Part shown: positions 7,554-14,727 of the stretch, one piece after another
Numbering within the stretch: position 1 is the first letter of the stretch
How the letters are laid out: each line of letters starts with the position of its first letter
NCBI RefSeq assembly: GCF_000805385.1
Contig: NZ_JTJW01000001.1
Span: forward strand, 1 to 64,000
Length of the DNA stretch: 64,000 nt
Source: Mycolicibacterium setense
GTDB taxonomy: Bacteria; Actinomycetota; Actinomycetes; Mycobacteriales; Mycobacteriaceae
Direction: 5' to 3'
Notes under the pieces: model-generated
Database searches by the model: none
The model's input: only the letters and a program-made list of their open reading frames with translations
What the model was told of the DNA's origin: nothing
Translations under genes and position numbers: made by a program

Positions 7554-8804
7554 TCAGCACCGAGATACCACCGAATCGTTAGGTCCCCGCAACACAGTCG
7601 ATCTCCGGGCCGGCGTGAACACGACGGGGACCCGACGGTAGCCGCGCGTAACGGAATTGCCGTGGAACACCGCTGCGGCGGCGGGATCCGACCTGACATC
7701 CGGCATCCGGGCCAGCACCTGTTCGAGGCCGATGGCGAACTCCAGCCGGGCCAGGTTGGAGCCGAGACACCGGTGCACGCCGACTCCGAATCCGAGGTGT
7801 CGATTGGCCGGACGATCCAGCACACAACGATCCGGATCAGGGAACTGCGTGGCATCGCGGTTGGCCGCCGCATAGTTCAGCAGAACCGAATCACCCGGGC
7901 AGAAGGTGCGCCCACTCAGTTCGACCTGCTCGGCCACGGTCCTGGGCAAGCCGTGAATGGAACCGGCGAACCGGATGAACTCTTCGACCGCCCTTGGCAG
8001 GATCTCCGGCTCGGAGATCAGCCGGTCGCGTTCACCGGGGTGGGTGGCCAGATAGTGGAACGCGAAAGACATTGCGCTGGCGGTGGTTTCCAGCCCTGCC
8101 TGGACCAGCAAGATGGCGTTGGCCACGACGTCGTTGAACGGCAGCGGTTCTCCGTCGATCTCGGCATGCAGCAGCACGTCGATCATGTCGTCGCGCTCGG
8201 GTGCGCCCACGCGGGCCGACACCGCATCGTGCAGATGCTGATACAGCCCGCCCCAAGCCAGCATCCGGCCCTGCTCGGTGTCGCCGTTGAGCGCGGTGTC
8301 GACCAGCTCGAGGCACAGCGGCACGTCCTCGACCGGCATCCCGAGCAGGTACTTGAAGAACACGACGCCCGGCTGCTGCCAGGCCACCTGGGCCAGATCC
8401 CCCGAGCCCTGCTCGATGAACCCATCGAGCAGCACATCGGTTTCCATGCGGATCTGCGGTGTCAGCGCCTTCATCCTGGCTGGGGAGAAGTACGGGTTGA
8501 GCACCTTACGGAACTTCTGCTGCCGCGGCGGATCGAGCGTGATCACCAGGTCGCCGCCGGCCTGCTCGGCACCCTCGGGCGTCGGGTTGCTGGAGAAGTG
8601 CTGCCAGTCCTGGGCGATCCGGTAGCACTCGTCGTAGCCGAGCGCGACCCACGCGCCGTCCGTGGGGAAGAACGGCACCTCGGTGTGCGCGATCGGAGCC
8701 TGTCGGCGCATCACCGAGTACACCTCGTACAGGAGGTCATGGTCGTTGAAGTCCTCATGGCGCAGATCCCAGTTGCGGGCATGCTCGTCAGCCGACTTGG
8801 GCAT
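7554..8804 (-). CDS. Cytochrome P450
   Basis: A soluble bacterial P450 of 416 residues. Visible landmarks are the I-helix AGLETT at 236-241 (oxygen activation; E-T instead of the more common D-T), the K-helix ExxR at 275-278 and the haem loop FGVGVHRCLG with the axial Cys346. It would need a ferredoxin and a reductase; none is encoded in this cluster, though an FprA-type reductase lies at 3.4-4.8 kb. The ATG follows the TAG of the 141-residue gene with no gap, so the two are translationally linked. As the only gene of recognised redox chemistry in the 7.0-14.0 kb cluster, it may act on the same pathway as the membrane proteins. Confidence 0.9.
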   Translation of the reverse strand: MPKSADEHARNWDLRHEDFNDHDLLYEVYSVMRRQAPIAHTEVPFFPTDGAWVALGYDECYRIAQDWQHFSSNPTPEGAEQAGGDLVITLDPPRQQKFRKVLNPYFSPARMKALTPQIRMETDVLLDGFIEQGSGDLAQVAWQQPGVVFFKYLLGMPVEDVPLCLELVDTALNGDTEQGRMLAWGGLYQHLHDAVSARVGAPERDDMIDVLLHAEIDGEPLPFNDVVANAILLVQAGLETTASAMSFAFHYLATHPGERDRLISEPEILPRAVEEFIRFAGSIHGLPRTVAEQVELSGRTFCPGDSVLLNYAAANRDATQFPDPDRCVLDRPANRHLGFGVGVHRCLGSNLARLEFAIGLEQVLARMPDVRSDPAAAAVFHGNSVTRGYRRVPVVFTPARRSTVLRGPNDSVVSRC

Positions 8805-9230
8805 CTATCTACCCTGCTCCTGAGTCTGGGCCTGGCGGGCCAGGCGTTCCTCGTGACGGCGCACCAGTTCGCGGAAGCCCAACCGGTCGTACTTCGGAGT
8901 CGGTTGAATGCCCCACTCGTCGCGGGCGGTGTCCTTCCCCTCGGCGCCCTCGGGCGGTCCGAACATCGGGTACGGATGCTTGCACTCGAGCGTGTCGTCG
9001 GAGTAGCGGACCTTGAGCAGCTCGCTGCAGATCTCGGTCATGCTCAACGTCGGGTACCCGTAGTAGACCGCCATGAACGGCAACGTAAATGCGCCCTCAA
9101 CGACCAGGGCCACCAGGCACACCAGGACGGCGCGCTTGATCCACTTGTGCATGTTCGCGTAGTACGGGGTGGTGCCCGGCGGCAGATCCTGCGCCGGGTC
9201 CTTCTCGGTTTCGGCAGATGTCGACACCAT
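8805..9230 (-). CDS. Single-pass membrane protein with extracytoplasmic domain, unknown
   Basis: A 141-residue protein. A short N-terminal cytoplasmic arm (to about residue 31) is followed by one membrane segment, [20 protein letters not shown], and then an extracytoplasmic domain of about 85 residues. This domain has two Cys residues (EICSELLK and LECKHPYP) and a charged C-terminal helix. An AAGGAG ribosome site lies before the ATG. I recognise no family. It sits between paralogue A1 and the P450 gene and abuts the P450 start, so it is likely a subunit or partner of the membrane complex. Confidence 0.75.
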   Translation of the reverse strand: MVSTSAETEKDPAQDLPPGTTPYYANMHKWIKRAVLVCLVALVVEGAFTLPFMAVYYGYPTLSMTEICSELLKVRYSDDTLECKHPYPMFGPPEGAEGKDTARDEWGIQPTPKYDRLGFRELVRRHEERLARQAQTQEQGR

Positions 9231-9248
9231 GTGCTCCTTGGAAGATGT

Positions 9249-9944
9249 TCAGTCGGAGAAGATTTCGCGGTTGACCGTGTGTAGATACGGGATCGCCAGG
9301 AACGGGGTGATGTAGAAGATGTCGTAGAGCCACCAGCCGATCACCGGGAAGATCACCCCGGCGTAGCGCACGTCGGCGAACATCGTCATGTTGAACACGT
9401 AGACGCACCAGATGACCACGCCCATCCAGCAGGTGACGATCATCCACTGGTGTCCCCAGCGCTTCATCTGCAAGAACCCGATGGCGGCGGCGCAGCGCAT
9501 CGCGAAGACCGTGATGATCATGCCGAAGACCATCGACTTCTCACCCGGCCCGGAGGCGCCACCGATCCACAGTTCGTTGTAGTGCCAGAAGTATCCGGCG
9601 TCGAACATGTTGCCCCAGCCGATCATCAGCACCCGGTTGATCAGCGTGTGGTTGGCCACCAGATCCAGTGCCCAGCCCAGGCTGTTGAGTGCACCGTCGA
9701 TCAGCACCAGGTAACCGATCAACGTGACGATCATGGGGCGCACCGATAATCCCGCACGCTGGGCCTGGCGCTGCAGCCACACCCCGCGCATGAAGATCGG
9801 GAAGCCGATCAGACCGGGAATCCACATGCCCATCAACAGCGCCCCGACGATCATCCACTTGTCGGCCCGGCGCTGGGCCAGCCGGGACTGCTCATGGTGA
9901 TCTTCCAACGTCACCGAATCCGGTTGGGTCAGCGGCACGTTCAC
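9249..9944 (-). CDS. Polytopic membrane protein A1 (paralogue of the protein at 12568-13287)
   Basis: A 231-residue membrane protein with about five or six hydrophobic segments. The GTG start at 9944 overlaps the stop of the 42-residue peptide gene by 4 bp (GTGA). Conserved between the two paralogues are GLSVRPM, YLVLIDGALN/YLVIIDAAIN, WGNMFDAGYFWH followed by NELW, FLQMKRWG, TCWMGVVIWC, NMTMFADVRYAGVIFP and LHTVNREIF. The D-x5-H-x2-E set in DAGYFWHYNE and membrane-buried Asp residues could be metal ligands, but this is inference. I could not place it in a family; it is not recognisably NorB, PmoC or AlkB. Its association with a NorQ/NorD pair suggests an enzyme that needs activation. Confidence 0.8.
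   Translation of the reverse strand: MNVPLTQPDSVTLEDHHEQSRLAQRRADKWMIVGALLMGMWIPGLIGFPIFMRGVWLQRQAQRAGLSVRPMIVTLIGYLVLIDGALNSLGWALDLVANHTLINRVLMIGWGNMFDAGYFWHYNELWIGGASGPGEKSMVFGMIITVFAMRCAAAIGFLQMKRWGHQWMIVTCWMGVVIWCVYVFNMTMFADVRYAGVIFPVIGWWLYDIFYITPFLAIPYLHTVNREIFSD
9286..9449. repeat. Near-identical tract shared by membrane paralogues (copy 1)
   Basis: These 164 bases in the 3' part of gene A1 match 12605-12768 in gene A2 with only two differences (at 9399 and 9403), including an uninterrupted identical run of 113 bases (9286-9398). Just outside, towards the 5' halves of the genes, identity falls sharply. Synonymous sites are identical too, which points to recent gene conversion or a very recent partial duplication. 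Confidence 0.9.
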
Positions 9945-10069
9945 AGGTCCCACCAGCCTCGGGCGAAGGACATGTACATCTGGATACAGAACATCGTGAA
10001 CAGATAGCCGTAGATGACAACCTGCAGAACAATCAACGCGCGCTTGCGCTTTCGCTCTTGTTCGTTCAT
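9941..10069 (-). CDS. Small membrane peptide (42 residues) of the P450/NorQD cluster
   Basis: The frame encodes MNEQERKRKRALIVLQVVIY followed by a hydrophobic stretch to residue 42. A highly charged N-terminus precedes one membrane helix, a positive-inside arrangement. Its ATG overlaps the stop of the AAA+ gene (ATGA, 10066-10069) and its stop overlaps the GTG of membrane paralogue A1 (GTGA, 9941-9944). This double coupling strongly supports a real gene. It is likely a small subunit of the membrane complex; the family is unknown. Confidence 0.8.
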   Translation of the reverse strand: MNEQERKRKRALIVLQVVIYGYLFTMFCIQMYMSFARGWWDL

Positions 10070-10878
10070 CTGACTCCCTTTCCTGGGTCTTGGGCCGCGC
10101 CGTCGAGCAGGCCGGCAGCGGCGACTTCACGCAGCCCGTCGCTGATCGCACCGTCGGTGCTCAGCGGGGCCAGCACGCAGGCCTGCGCGGCGTCGAGTTC
10201 GGACGCGCCCTCGGCGACCAACTGTGCGGCGGTCACCAGCACGCGGGTCGAGGGCGGTTCGAAGTGGAACGCGGCGTCGGCGGTGCGGATCGCCGTCGCG
10301 CACGCCACCAGGCGCACCGCGGTCTCGCGGCCCACCCCGGTCTCCGCCACGATCACCTCGGCCTCTCGCTCCGGCGGCAGGTAGCTCATCGGCAGCGTCG
10401 CGAACCGTTGCCGGAACGACGGTTTGAGCTCTTTGAGCGAGCTGCGGTAGGCCGGGTTGTACGAGCACACCAGCATGAAGGTGTCCGGCGCCCGCACCAC
10501 CTCGCCGGCCCGGTCCAGGTACAGCGCACGACGGTGATCGGTGAGCGAATGCAGGATGGCCAGCGAGTCATGGCGGGCCTCGACCACCTCGTCCAAGTAG
10601 CAGATCGCGCCGGTCTTGACCGCGCGGGTCAACGGTCCGTCAGTCCAGACCACGTCACCTCCGGTCACCATGAACCGGCCCACCAGATCCGAGCTGGTGA
10701 GGTCGTCGTGGCAACTGATCGTCACCACGGGCCGCTGCAGCAGCGACCCCATGTGCTCGACGAGCCGCGTCTTGCCGCAGCCTGTCGGCCCGGTCAGCAT
10801 CACCGGGATTCGGCGGGCGTAGGCCTGCTCGAAGAGCTGAACCTCGTTGCCGTTGGCGAAATACGTGTCCTTGCTCAT
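10066..10878 (-). CDS. CbbQ/NirQ/NorQ-type AAA+ ATPase
   Basis: A 270-residue MoxR-class AAA+ ATPase. Walker A is GPTGCGKT at residues 30-37, Walker B is AICYLDEVVEA near residue 95, and sensor-1 is LVCSYNPAY. The product resembles NorQ/CbbQ, which work with a VWA partner (NorD/CbbO) to activate nitric oxide reductase or Rubisco. The ATG at 10878 has GGAGAAG upstream, and a longer upstream frame has no support. The VWA partner lies immediately upstream. No norC, norB or cbbL/S is nearby, so the client is probably the membrane proteins of this cluster. Confidence 0.9.
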   Translation of the reverse strand: MSKDTYFANGNEVQLFEQAYARRIPVMLTGPTGCGKTRLVEHMGSLLQRPVVTISCHDDLTSSDLVGRFMVTGGDVVWTDGPLTRAVKTGAICYLDEVVEARHDSLAILHSLTDHRRALYLDRAGEVVRAPDTFMLVCSYNPAYRSSLKELKPSFRQRFATLPMSYLPPEREAEVIVAETGVGRETAVRLVACATAIRTADAAFHFEPPSTRVLVTAAQLVAEGASELDAAQACVLAPLSTDGAISDGLREVAAAGLLDGAAQDPGKGVR

Positions 10879-10892
10879 CTTCTCCTCACAGT

Positions 10893-12413
10893 TCAGGCGG
10901 CGACCAGTTCGCGATGCACGTGCGCCAGCACGCGCGGAAGCTCCTCGACGTGGCGGATTCGTTGAGATCGCCGCGGTCCGAACACCTCGGGCAGCGGGTC
11001 GACGCGGGTGGGCCCGACCCCGACGTAGTACACGGCCACACCGGCGTCGTTCGCCTCCTCGACCGCATGCGCGGTGTCCGCCCACGCGTAGCGGCCCTCG
11101 TAACCCTCATCGGAGATCAGCCCGTCGCCGATCACGATCAGTAGGCGCCGCTCCGACGGTTGGGCCAGCAGCCGATTGGTCAGATGCCGCAACGGTGCAC
11201 CGAGGCGGGTGTATCCCCCGGTGACCAGCCCGGCCGCACTCGGTGGGACGTACCGGCGGTCCTCGAAGTCCTTGAGGCACTGCACTTCCACCCGGTGCCG
11301 GGTGTTGCCGGTGAACACGAAGATGCCGTGGCGTTCCCGGGCCTGGGTCATGGCCCGCGACAACGCGTCGGCGCACGCCAGCTCGAGACGGAAGATGCGC
11401 CCACCGTGCACGCCGAGTGACGAACTGCCGTCGAGCAGGAGCGCGGTGGACACATCCCGGCTGCTGGGCAACAGCTCCCGGAACACCCGGGGCTCGGCCG
11501 CCTCGCCGGTCACCACGTCGATGTGGTGGCGCACATAGGAATCCACGTCCAGATCCGACCCGTCCTCCAGGCGGTCGGTCATCGCCCGGTGGGTGTGCTC
11601 GGCGAACCAGGCCCGCAGATCGGCCGATACCGGTGCCGATTCGCGGCCGCGCGGTGGCTTGGCATGCTCGACGACGGCGACGTGGTCGCGCAGAAAACTC
11701 TCCGTCCATGCATTCCACTCGGGGTACGGAATTCCCGGGCGGTGCAGCGGGGTGACGTCGAGGTCGTTGTCCTGCGGCCGGCTCGGCGGCGGCAGATTGG
11801 GGTTGCGCACGCCGCCGTCGCCGCCGACGGGCACGGAATATGGCCGGGGCAGGCGCTTTTGGCTACTGGTCCACGGCATCCGGCCGAACCTGCGGCGCAA
11901 TCCGTCGGTCAGTCCGGCCGGTGCTGTGTAGGCCACGGGCAGGCGCCCCAGCAGCGGGTCCACCTGCACGGGACCGCTGCGCGCCAGCTCCACCGCCTGC
12001 CGCAGCATGTCGGCGGCCGGCGTATCACCGTCGGATTGCTCCAGCTGCGGTAGCAGTCTTCGGATTTCGGAAACCAGACCCGGCCATCGAGACGCGATCC
12101 AGCCGAGCGCCACCCCGGCTTCCACCAACGCCAGGGCCTGCAGCTCACGGCCAGAAAGCTCACCCAATCGGTAGTGCACCAGCCGTTCCTTGGACGGCGC
12201 ACACTGCAGCGCCACCCCGCACGTCAACGTTCGTCGGGTCCAGGTGGGCGGGGCAGCCGGATAGGGCACCAGCACGAAGTCCAGCGCCGCGTTCAGTCCG
12301 AACGCACGCTGCTCTCCGGTCACCAGCCGCACCCCGCAACGACGGCCGGCGCTCAGGGCGACGGCGGTCACGGCACAGCTGCGTTCGACGGTGAGTGCGT
12401 CGTTGTCGGCCAT
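10893..12413 (-). CDS. NorD-like VWA-domain protein
   Basis: A 506-residue protein. The C-terminal third is a von Willebrand factor A domain with a complete MIDAS: LLLDGSSSLG (DxSxS), a later TGGYTRLGAPLRH and IVIGDGLISD. The N-terminal half is variable and holds the PYPEWNAW segment typical of NorD-type proteins. Such proteins dock the AAA+ ring to its client enzyme through the metal-dependent adhesion site. It ends 15 bp before the AAA+ gene and starts 5 bp after the 32-residue peptide gene, so all three are one transcription unit. Soluble, cytoplasmic, probably membrane-associated through its client. Confidence 0.88.
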   Translation of the reverse strand: MADNDALTVERSCAVTAVALSAGRRCGVRLVTGEQRAFGLNAALDFVLVPYPAAPPTWTRRTLTCGVALQCAPSKERLVHYRLGELSGRELQALALVEAGVALGWIASRWPGLVSEIRRLLPQLEQSDGDTPAADMLRQAVELARSGPVQVDPLLGRLPVAYTAPAGLTDGLRRRFGRMPWTSSQKRLPRPYSVPVGGDGGVRNPNLPPPSRPQDNDLDVTPLHRPGIPYPEWNAWTESFLRDHVAVVEHAKPPRGRESAPVSADLRAWFAEHTHRAMTDRLEDGSDLDVDSYVRHHIDVVTGEAAEPRVFRELLPSSRDVSTALLLDGSSSLGVHGGRIFRLELACADALSRAMTQARERHGIFVFTGNTRHRVEVQCLKDFEDRRYVPPSAAGLVTGGYTRLGAPLRHLTNRLLAQPSERRLLIVIGDGLISDEGYEGRYAWADTAHAVEEANDAGVAVYYVGVGPTRVDPLPEVFGPRRSQRIRHVEELPRVLAHVHRELVAA

Positions 12414-12417
12414 CGGC

Positions 12418-12516
12418 TCAGAACGTGCCGATATTGGAGAACATCCAGTACCAGAACCAGATGATCAGGGCGGTCCCGCCCCATGCGCCGATGTACCGGC
12501 AGATTTCCCAGAACAT
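12418..12516 (-). CDS. Small membrane peptide (32 residues), first gene behind operator 2
   Basis: The frame encodes MFWEICRYIGAWGGTALIIW and continues FWYWMFSNIGTF, so almost the whole peptide is one Trp- and aromatic-rich membrane helix. It starts 28 bp downstream of the TGACT-N2-AGTCA dyad at 12544 and lies 5 bp before the NorD-like gene. A GAGGGAG run upstream may serve as ribosome site. It is below usual gene-calling cut-offs. Function unknown; probably a structural helix of the membrane complex, like the 42-residue peptide downstream. Confidence 0.65.
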   Translation of the reverse strand: MFWEICRYIGAWGGTALIIWFWYWMFSNIGTF

Positions 12517-12543
12517 GTCCAGAACACTCCCTCGTTCTATTTC

Positions 12544-12555
12544 TGACTTGAGTCA
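12544..12555. promoter_or_regulatory. Operator dyad 2, TGACTTGAGTCA
   Basis: The 12-bp dyad TGACT-TG-AGTCA has perfect 5-bp arms. It lies between membrane gene A2 and the 32-residue peptide gene. The same TGACT-N2-AGTCA pattern occurs upstream of A2 at 13323-13334. A shared regulator, most simply the TetR encoded at 13380-13979, would then control both promoters. Confidence 0.5.
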
Positions 12556-12567
12556 ATAATTGAGGCG

Positions 12568-13287
12568 TCAGTCCGTGAAGATCTCGCGGTTGACGGTGTG
12601 TAGGTACGGGATCGCCAGGAACGGGGTGATGTAGAAGATGTCGTAGAGCCACCAGCCGATCACCGGGAAGATCACCCCGGCGTAGCGCACGTCGGCGAAC
12701 ATCGTCATGTTGAACACATAGCCGCACCAGATGACCACGCCCATCCAGCAGGTGACGATCATCCACTGCTGCCCCCAGCGCTTCATCTGCAAGAAGCCGA
12801 TGCCCGCGGCGATCCGCATGGTGAACACCGTGAGGATGAGGGCGACCTCCCAGGCCTTCTCCCCCGGGCCGCCCGCGCCGCCCACCCACAGCTCGTTGAA
12901 ATGCCAGAAGTAGCCGGCGTCAAACATGTTGCCCCAGCCCGTCAAAAGCACCCTGGCCAGCAAGGAGTGGTTGCCGATCAGGTCCAGTGACCAGCCCATC
13001 GCGTTGATCGCGGCGTCGATGATGACCAGATAGCCGAGCAGGGTGACCATCATCGGCCGCACCGACAACCCGTCCCGCTGGGCACGCCGCAGCAACCACA
13101 CGCCGCGCAGGAAGATCGGCAGTCCGACGATGCCCAGCACGGCGCTGCCGATCAGCAGCGATCCGGCGATGAGCCATTTGTCAGCCTGCCGCTGCGCCAG
13201 CCGGGACTGCTCGTCGTGGTCGGCCGCCGACAAATCGCGCGCACCGGCCGCAGCCGTGCCGCGCGATCTGATGGTCGGCGGATTCAA
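12568..13287 (-). CDS. Polytopic membrane protein A2 (paralogue of the protein at 9249-9944)
   Basis: A 239-residue membrane protein with the same five or six hydrophobic segments and conserved motifs as A1 (WGNMFDAGYFWH, NELW, TCWMGVVIWC, NMTMFADVRY, LHTVNREIF). Its N-terminal cytoplasmic arm is longer and differs in sequence. The proposed start is TTG at 13287 with GGAGG four bases upstream; no ATG fits better. It is the first gene after the TetR and its operator, and it is followed by the second operator and the peptide/NorD/NorQ genes. Family unknown; A1 and A2 probably form a heteromer or alternate subunits. Confidence 0.8.
   Translation of the reverse strand: MNPPTIRSRGTAAAGARDLSAADHDEQSRLAQRQADKWLIAGSLLIGSAVLGIVGLPIFLRGVWLLRRAQRDGLSVRPMMVTLLGYLVIIDAAINAMGWSLDLIGNHSLLARVLLTGWGNMFDAGYFWHFNELWVGGAGGPGEKAWEVALILTVFTMRIAAGIGFLQMKRWGQQWMIVTCWMGVVIWCGYVFNMTMFADVRYAGVIFPVIGWWLYDIFYITPFLAIPYLHTVNREIFTD
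12605..12768. repeat. Near-identical tract shared by membrane paralogues (copy 2)
   Basis: Partner of 9286-9449, offset by 3319 bp in direct orientation. The first 113 bases (12605-12717) are identical between the copies and only two mismatches occur in 164 bases. Recombination between the copies would delete the NorD, NorQ and small peptide genes. Confidence 0.9.
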
Positions 13288-13316
13288 GGGTCCTCCTGGC
13301 GAGCCGGTGACGAACT

Positions 13317-13336
13317 GTTGACTGACTATAGTCAAC
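13317..13336. promoter_or_regulatory. Operator dyad 1 in front of membrane gene A2
   Basis: Two nested dyads are visible. The outer one has perfect 7-bp arms GTTGACT and AGTCAAC around a 6-bp spacer; the inner one, TGACTATAGTCA (13323-13334), is a perfect 12-bp palindrome. It lies 30 bp upstream of the TTG start of A2 and 44 bp after the TetR stop codon. It is the likely binding site of that TetR. Confidence 0.6.
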
Positions 13337-13379
13337 GATATGCCGGCTGGACAGGGGGCCCGCGGACGGAGTTTCGGGA

Positions 13380-13979
13380 CTAGCGCGCCAGGCTGCGCAT
13401 CGTCCTGACGACGTAGTCGTCCAGCAGGGCGTCGCGGGTGGGCCAATCGTTGGTCGTGATCAACAACGCGTAGAAGCCGAGCAGAAAGAACACCGCGCTG
13501 TTCCACGGGTTCACGTCGGCGGCCACCTCGCCCTGTTGTTGGGCCAGTTCGATCTCGCGCGCCACCCCGGAGATGACCGGGTGTTCCTGGCTGTCCGACG
13601 TGGGCGGCCGTGTCTGTGAGAAGTGCAGGGCCAGAAAGTCTTTGAACAACACATTGCCGAGCCGGCGTTCGAGCCCGACCACCAGGCGCATGGCTTCGCG
13701 CAGCCCGCCTTCGAGGCTGTGCGGCTTCTTGAGGAACTGGTTGTACTGCTTGGCGATGCGTTCTTCTTCACGTTGCTCGAGCTCGAGCAGCACATGTTCC
13801 TTGGTGGGGAAATGAAAGAAGAACGTGCCGTGCGCCACGCCGGCCGCCGCCACGATGGCGGCCACGTCCGCCTCGGCCATGCCCGCGCGCTTGAACTCTG
13901 CGATCGCCGCACCCATCAATCGCTCACGCGTCTGCAGGCGTTTCGCCTCGCGCGCAGACAGCCCGTCTGCCATAGCCAT
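13380..13979 (-). CDS. TetR family regulator of the membrane/P450 cluster
   Basis: A 199-residue regulator starting MAMADGLSAREAKRLQTRER. The DNA-binding part continues with MAEADVAAIVAAAGVAHGTF and FFHFPTKEHVLLEL, a clear TetR helix-turn-helix. The ATG at 13979 has a GGAGGA ribosome site five bases upstream. It is followed by the nested dyad and gene A2, and preceded by the last gene of the Bat-type operon (62-bp gap). Its position makes it the probable local repressor, with a small hydrophobic ligand plausible given the P450. Confidence 0.88.
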   Translation of the reverse strand: MAMADGLSAREAKRLQTRERLMGAAIAEFKRAGMAEADVAAIVAAAGVAHGTFFFHFPTKEHVLLELEQREEERIAKQYNQFLKKPHSLEGGLREAMRLVVGLERRLGNVLFKDFLALHFSQTRPPTSDSQEHPVISGVAREIELAQQQGEVAADVNPWNSAVFFLLGFYALLITTNDWPTRDALLDDYVVRTMRSLAR

Positions 13980-14040
13980 TCCATTCCTCCGCTTGGACCT
14001 GATACCAACGAACCGATTCAACGGGCCGACTGACCCGAAT

Positions 14041-14727
14041 CTAACCTGCGGCCGCGTCGCGCAAGATCTGTTGTAGCCGGTCCAGCGGATCCCCCGAGGT
14101 GGGATCAAGGCGGTTCTGCGGCTGTGTGCGCGACGCATCTCCCGACATCGGCGGAGGTGCTGCCGCCGGGGGCGGGGGCTGCGGCGGCACGGCTGGCGGC
14201 ACGGCTGCAGCCGCGTCGATCTTGCTGTTCAACCGTTGCGGCGTGTCATCGCGGACGGCGTGCCGATCGGGGTCAGTGTCGGCGTTGCCGCGGAAACATC
14301 CGGTCGGTGCCCGGTCCACCACATCCCGCGCGGCCAGATAACGGTTCATGGCAGTCTGGCTGTCCGACATCGCAGCGGCCCGGTCACCGAGTGTCTCCCG
14401 GACGAGTTCCAGATTCACTCGCGCCGAACACGATTCATCGGCGTCCAGGCGTTCCACCGCACCGGCGAAGTGCCGGTCGGCGTCGGCGAGCCGGTCCTCC
14501 AGGACGGCCAGCGTGCCCGCGGCGAAATCGGCCTTGCCCGGCTCTACGACATTGAGCGTCTGCAGCATCGCGACGTCGCCTGCCAACGACTCGGTGTCGC
14601 GGTCGGTGAAGCTGGACCCTGCGGAGTTGCCGATCACCACGACCGACAACAGTTTGACGACGGCGATCACGAGCACCAGCACCACCGGCGCCGAGTACAC
14701 CAGCAGCCTGCGCCGCAGCGCGTTCAT
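14041..14727 (-). CDS. Membrane-anchored protein at the BatC position, Pro-rich tail
   Basis: A 228-residue protein with one N-terminal membrane helix (residues 8-30, VYSAPVVLVLVIAVVKLLSV), a helical extracytoplasmic middle with two Cys, and a proline-rich stretch (PPAVPPQPPPPAAAPPP). The middle part, with repeated A/L/R helices, may be a degenerate tetratricopeptide fold, as in BatC/BatE of aerotolerance operons, but no clear repeat can be counted. The ATG overlaps the stop of the upstream VWA gene (ATGA), which fixes the start. Last gene of the Bat-type operon. Confidence 0.75.
   Translation of the reverse strand: MNALRRRLLVYSAPVVLVLVIAVVKLLSVVVIGNSAGSSFTDRDTESLAGDVAMLQTLNVVEPGKADFAAGTLAVLEDRLADADRHFAGAVERLDADESCSARVNLELVRETLGDRAAAMSDSQTAMNRYLAARDVVDRAPTGCFRGNADTDPDRHAVRDDTPQRLNSKIDAAAAVPPAVPPQPPPPAAAPPPMSGDASRTQPQNRLDPTSGDPLDRLQQILRDAAAG

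Noticed and set aside
7536-9284. 582-codon plus-strand open frame
   Set aside because: It is the mirror of the P450 and the single-pass protein genes; high GC at third positions of the minus-strand genes creates it. No motif in the translation.
9249-13287. A1/A2 as PmoC/AmoC-type copper monooxygenase subunits or NorB
   Set aside because: A short resemblance (GYFWHxNELW to a PmoC segment) was noticed, but the copper-ligand Asp/His/His pattern of PmoC and the six conserved His of NorB are absent, and no pmoA/B or norC gene is nearby.
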